A stretch of DNA of 64,000 bases from Dyadobacter sp. CY343 (GTDB taxonomy: Bacteria > Bacteroidota > Bacteroidia > Cytophagales > Spirosomataceae), in NCBI RefSeq assembly GCF_021390335.1, contig NZ_JAJUXK010000003.1, positions 434,001 through 498,000 of the forward strand. Direction: 5' to 3'. Of this stretch, positions 61,494 through 64,000 are shown piece by piece. The first letter of the stretch is position 1. Each line of letters starts with the position of its first letter. The position numbers and the translations under genes were made by a program. The notes under the pieces are model-generated. The model was given only the letters and a program-made list of their open reading frames with translations, was not told the origin of the DNA and searched no databases.

Positions 61494-61994
61494 ATGACAC
61501 TATCACAACTATTCGCCTACATTTCCGCTAATCCCTGGCCGGCGGCTATTTACTTTTGTATACTTCCTGTTCTTGCGTGGGGTATTGGAGAGGTTGCGCA
61601 TGGAAGTCGGGATGTTAAATTGTAGAGTTACATTTATGCAGTCCTTGTTTATGCGACTTGCATTCCTGGTATTTTTGCAGTTACATTAAATATCTATTTG
61701 TTTCTCTTCGAAAGGCAGAGCATCTGGCAGGCTAATATCGTTTTGCAATTTCTTCCGGTCATTTCACTTGCTTTGACGTTGATGCTTATTAAAAGCAAGA
61801 TACCTTTCTCACTAATTCCTGGTTTTGGCAAGATTTCCGGTTTCCTGACTCTCATTACCGCATTGATCGGGGTGATGTGGTTTATGGACCGAATCAACTT
61901 AGTAGCATGGACTTACGTCCCATTTTCTGTTATTTTAATAGGTTTTGTACTCACTTTGCTTGCTATTAGATTTGCATGGAGCAAACTGTTTTGA
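61494..61994 (+). pseudogene. Membrane protein gene interrupted by one in-frame TAG
   Basis: From an ATG at 61494 the frame encodes MTLSQLFAYISANPWPAAIY and a first hydrophobic helix, then meets TAG at codon 44 (61623-61625). The same frame stays open after it to the TGA at 61992-61994. It adds about four more hydrophobic helices (YAVLVYATCIPGIFAVTLNI, ANIVLQFLPVISLALTLMLI, ISGFLTLITALIGVMWFM, YVPFSVILIGFVLTLLAI). One base change, such as CAG or AAG to TAG, would restore a membrane protein of about 166 residues. A TTG at 61698 could start a shorter product. It overlaps the next gene by 19 bp. No family is recognised. Confidence 0.75.
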
Positions 61995-62668
61995 AATCCG
62001 GTACATATATTCAAATCTCCGTGGGCGACGAGCAGAGGCTGGAAGCGCGGGAATTGGTGGAATATTCTTTGCGTCACCATCATGTGTCGAATATCTGGGA
62101 CGGTGCGCCGGGCGCCGGTGCGCCGGGCGTCGGATCGCCTGGTACGCTGGCGAGCACGAGGATGCTGCGATTTACGGGAACGCTCGGCGAGATCGTATTT
62201 GCGGATTGCTACCACCTTCCCAGACCCACCAAATCTTTCGGCGCAACCGACGGACAGGATTGGGGACAGGATTTTTTGATCCAATCTGAAAGTGAAAACT
62301 TTTCCGTCGATATTAAATCCATGAAACGCAAGTCGGGCACATTGGCGGGCGATTATGTTTTGAATATTCCCGCCTCGCAGCTGCATAAAAAAGGATCTAA
62401 GACCACGCATTACTTTTGCATCTCTTTCCACCAGTCCGACACGGACGGAACAATCGCCTCATTACTAGGTTTTATCGACAAATTCGCGCTTGAAAGTGGC
62501 TCAATCGGACAACTGTACAAGTCGGGCACGCGGCGGACAAGAACAGACGGAAGCACATTCACTTTCCATGAAAGCACTTACGAAATCGATTTCAAAGACA
62601 TTGCGCCGCCGGTATTGACAGATTCACTCAGAAAGCGGGCGGGCTTTCGCATTTGCGAGCTGAAATGA
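61976..62668 (+). CDS. Putative type II restriction endonuclease (PD-(D/E)XK-like)
   Basis: A 230-residue soluble protein lying 62 bp before a DNA adenine methyltransferase gene. Its likely catalytic region is E72 (GTLGEIVFAD), D99 (DWGQDFLI) and D112-x-K114 (FSVDIKSMKRK), which fits a PD-(D/E)XK order with Asp in place of the final Glu. Residues 43-57 are a Gly-Ala-Pro repeat (GAPGA, GAPGV, GSPGT) made by three 15-bp DNA units. The role is inferred mostly from context. If right, the enzyme cuts the site that the adjacent methylase protects. Its start overlaps the broken membrane gene. Confidence 0.6.
   Translation: MEQTVLKSGTYIQISVGDEQRLEARELVEYSLRHHHVSNIWDGAPGAGAPGVGSPGTLASTRMLRFTGTLGEIVFADCYHLPRPTKSFGATDGQDWGQDFLIQSESENFSVDIKSMKRKSGTLAGDYVLNIPASQLHKKGSKTTHYFCISFHQSDTDGTIASLLGFIDKFALESGSIGQLYKSGTRRTRTDGSTFTFHESTYEIDFKDIAPPVLTDSLRKRAGFRICELK
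62102..62146 (+). repeat. Three 15-bp tandem repeats inside the putative endonuclease gene
   Basis: The units at 62102-62116 and 62117-62131 differ by one base (GGTGCGCCGGGCGYC), and 62132-62146 is a diverged third copy. They encode GAPGA, GAPGV and GSPGT, a flexible linker. Because 15 is a multiple of 3, copy-number change keeps the frame. Confidence 0.8.
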
Positions 62669-62730
62669 CTATTTTAGCGGCAGTTGCAGGTTGTGCTTTC
62701 ACGCATTGAAAACCGGGCTACTATCGCAGA

Positions 62731-64000
62731 ATGGCATCACAAACACGCTCTTACGAAAAGAAAAAGCTACTTGGGCAAATTTATACGCCGCTTCATCTAG
62801 TCGAAAAAATCCTGCGCCTCTCCGGTTTTTACGATACCGACTTTTCCAACAAAAAAATACTCGATCCCGCTTGCGGTGACGGGCGTTTTCTGGTTCCGGT
62901 CGTTGAATTTTTGATCAAAAATGTTCCTTCCGGGCAATTGCCGGGGATACTTCAAAATGTGCATGGCTGGGATATTGACCCGCTGGCTATCGCGAAGTGC
63001 CGCGCAAACCTGGATCAGCTTGTGGCGCCGCTTGGACTGACCGTGAAGTGGAAATTGCGTAAATGCGACGCGCTCTTTCAGCGGAACAATGCGACCAAAT
63101 ATGACCTGATAGTTGGAAATCCGCCCTATATCCGGATCCAGCATTTACCCGAGAAACAGCGGCTATTCATTCGTCAGGAATACACATTTTGCCGGTCGGG
63201 TTCTACCGACGCTTACGTGGCATTTTTTGAGCTCGCCAGTGTTTTATTGACTAAAAATGGCGTTTGCGGATTTATAACACCCAATTCCTTCTTCATTTCT
63301 GAAACGGGAAAACTACTCCGCTCCTATTTCGAGCAAAATCAAAATCTCAGACACATTACCAATTACGGTAAAATTCCGGTATTTGAAAATGCTTCCACCT
63401 ACTCTGCTGTCACGGTTTTTGGAAACAAAAAGGAGCCACATTTTACATTTGAACAATGCATTGATAAGCAATTCAACTGCCAGTCGAGAGACTTTTATTT
63501 TACGGAGCTGAGCAGCCCCTGGAAGCTTTCGGTCCCCGAATCACAAATGATTGAAGGGAGGAAATTGGGAGATATTTGCAGGATTTCAGTTGGCATCACA
63601 ACGCTTGCCGACAAGTATTATCTCTTCCATATTCTGGAAGAAACCGACGGGACCAGCTTTGCTAAAAATAAAAACGGTGATCTCGTTTATCTGGAAACTG
63701 AGCTGCTGAAACCGGTCATAAAGGGTTCCAAACTTAAATCTTCGACAGATCCGGTGACCGAATATATCCTTTTTCCATACCAGAAAAATGAGGCTGGAAA
63801 GCACCAGATAATCCCGGAAAATGAGCTGGAATGCAGGTATCCGAAAACATATTCGTATTTTCTTAAAGTAAAACCGGCGCTCGATCGTCGTGATAATGGG
63901 AAGGCTAATCCTGTCGCGTGGTACGCATTCGGGCGGTCGCAGGGGCTGGATAGTTCTTTTGGTAAAAAAATCATCTTTTCACCGATGAACCGGGAGCCGA
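62731..64000 (+). CDS. Type II N6-adenine DNA methyltransferase (TaqI/Eco57I-like), 5' part
   Basis: The gene starts at ATG 62731 and stays open to the window end, giving 423 visible residues. Order of motifs: X-like GQIYTP (15-20), motif I DPACGDGRFL (45-54), GWDIDPLAI, and catalytic motif IV N130-P-P-Y133 in LIVGNPPYIRIQ. VCGFITPNSFF follows. After about residue 270 begins a target-recognition region (LGDICRISVGITTLADKYYL), as in TaqI-type enzymes. It methylates adenine N6 in a DNA site. With the gene before it, it would form a restriction-modification system; the C-terminus is outside the window. Confidence 0.9.
   Translation, partial: MASQTRSYEKKKLLGQIYTPLHLVEKILRLSGFYDTDFSNKKILDPACGDGRFLVPVVEFLIKNVPSGQLPGILQNVHGWDIDPLAIAKCRANLDQLVAPLGLTVKWKLRKCDALFQRNNATKYDLIVGNPPYIRIQHLPEKQRLFIRQEYTFCRSGSTDAYVAFFELASVLLTKNGVCGFITPNSFFISETGKLLRSYFEQNQNLRHITNYGKIPVFENASTYSAVTVFGNKKEPHFTFEQCIDKQFNCQSRDFYFTELSSPWKLSVPESQMIEGRKLGDICRISVGITTLADKYYLFHILEETDGTSFAKNKNGDLVYLETELLKPVIKGSKLKSSTDPVTEYILFPYQKNEAGKHQIIPENELECRYPKTYSYFLKVKPALDRRDNGKANPVAWYAFGRSQGLDSSFGKKIIFSPMNREP

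Noticed and set aside
61623..61625. The in-frame TAG considered as a pyrrolysine codon
   Set aside because: No pyl genes or methylamine methyltransferases are seen, and the protein is a plain membrane protein; a nonsense mutation or error is simpler.
62691..62879. A 62-codon frame at the start of the methylase region
   Set aside because: It overlaps the methyltransferase in another frame; the methylase frame from 62731 carries motifs X, I and IV.
1..64000. Search for tRNA, rRNA and insertion sequences
   Set aside because: No T-loop/acceptor pattern, rRNA core sequence or transposase reading frame was found by eye; a covariance-model scan would be needed to be sure.

Overview
The window looks like a chromosomal segment of a Bacteroidota bacterium, most likely a Cytophagales member near Dyadobacter/Spirosomaceae. 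The reasons are a SusD-type outer-membrane lipoprotein, many class-typical signal peptides, FtsX/MacB-type 800-residue permeases, ECF sigma/anti-sigma pairs, several copies of the TAnnTTTG -7 promoter element, and dispersed intergenic repeats of the CCTGAGCG...CGAAGG type. The genus is an inference. I found no rRNA, tRNA, CRISPR array, insertion sequence or replication origin.

Layout. 1-3761: end of a SusD-like gene, a secreted RraA-fold protein and a Tat-exported enolase-superfamily dehydratase, separated by a 90-bp direct-repeat block. 3906-10577: a probable cyclic-nucleotide signalling neighbourhood. A 1082-residue transporter-HEAT-cNMP-binding protein faces an operon of membrane histidine kinase, single-domain receiver, receiver-fused class III adenylate cyclase and HD hydrolase. 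10744-15314: a two-gene module with a 17-bp inverted-repeat operator, an ABC permease, a PA2169/DUF2383 protein and a HigBA toxin-antitoxin pair. 15400-18501: ECF sigma, zinc-finger/HEAT anti-sigma and two DUF4097 proteins. 18551-21000: MarR regulator and ClC channel. 21248-28850: a lipoprotein, then a tight hybrid kinase / CheR / CheB / hybrid kinase operon with no chemoreceptor. 29038-32367: an AddA-like helicase whose nuclease site looks lost. 33029-37703: hisS-hisG-hisD-hisC. 37850-38002: a 50-residue conserved-looking small protein.

38038-48189 carries a methyltransferase, glycosyltransferase, hemL, a LpoA-like TPR/periplasmic-binding protein, yidC, pyrG and a PIG-L deacetylase. 48305-58386 carries nspC, a DEDDh exonuclease overlapping a bestrophin, small secreted proteins, a class C beta-lactamase-fold hydrolase, an MFS transporter, an alpha/beta hydrolase and a TIM-barrel isomerase.

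58579-61359 is the least explained part. It is a three-gene set of a soluble coiled-coil protein, a membrane-anchored PspA-like coiled-coil protein and a membrane-anchored Ppx/GppA-fold (ASKHA) protein. It is followed by a striking purine/pyrimidine tract (61363-61493), a membrane-protein gene broken by one in-frame TAG (61494-61994), and a putative type II restriction-modification pair whose methyltransferase runs off the window end.
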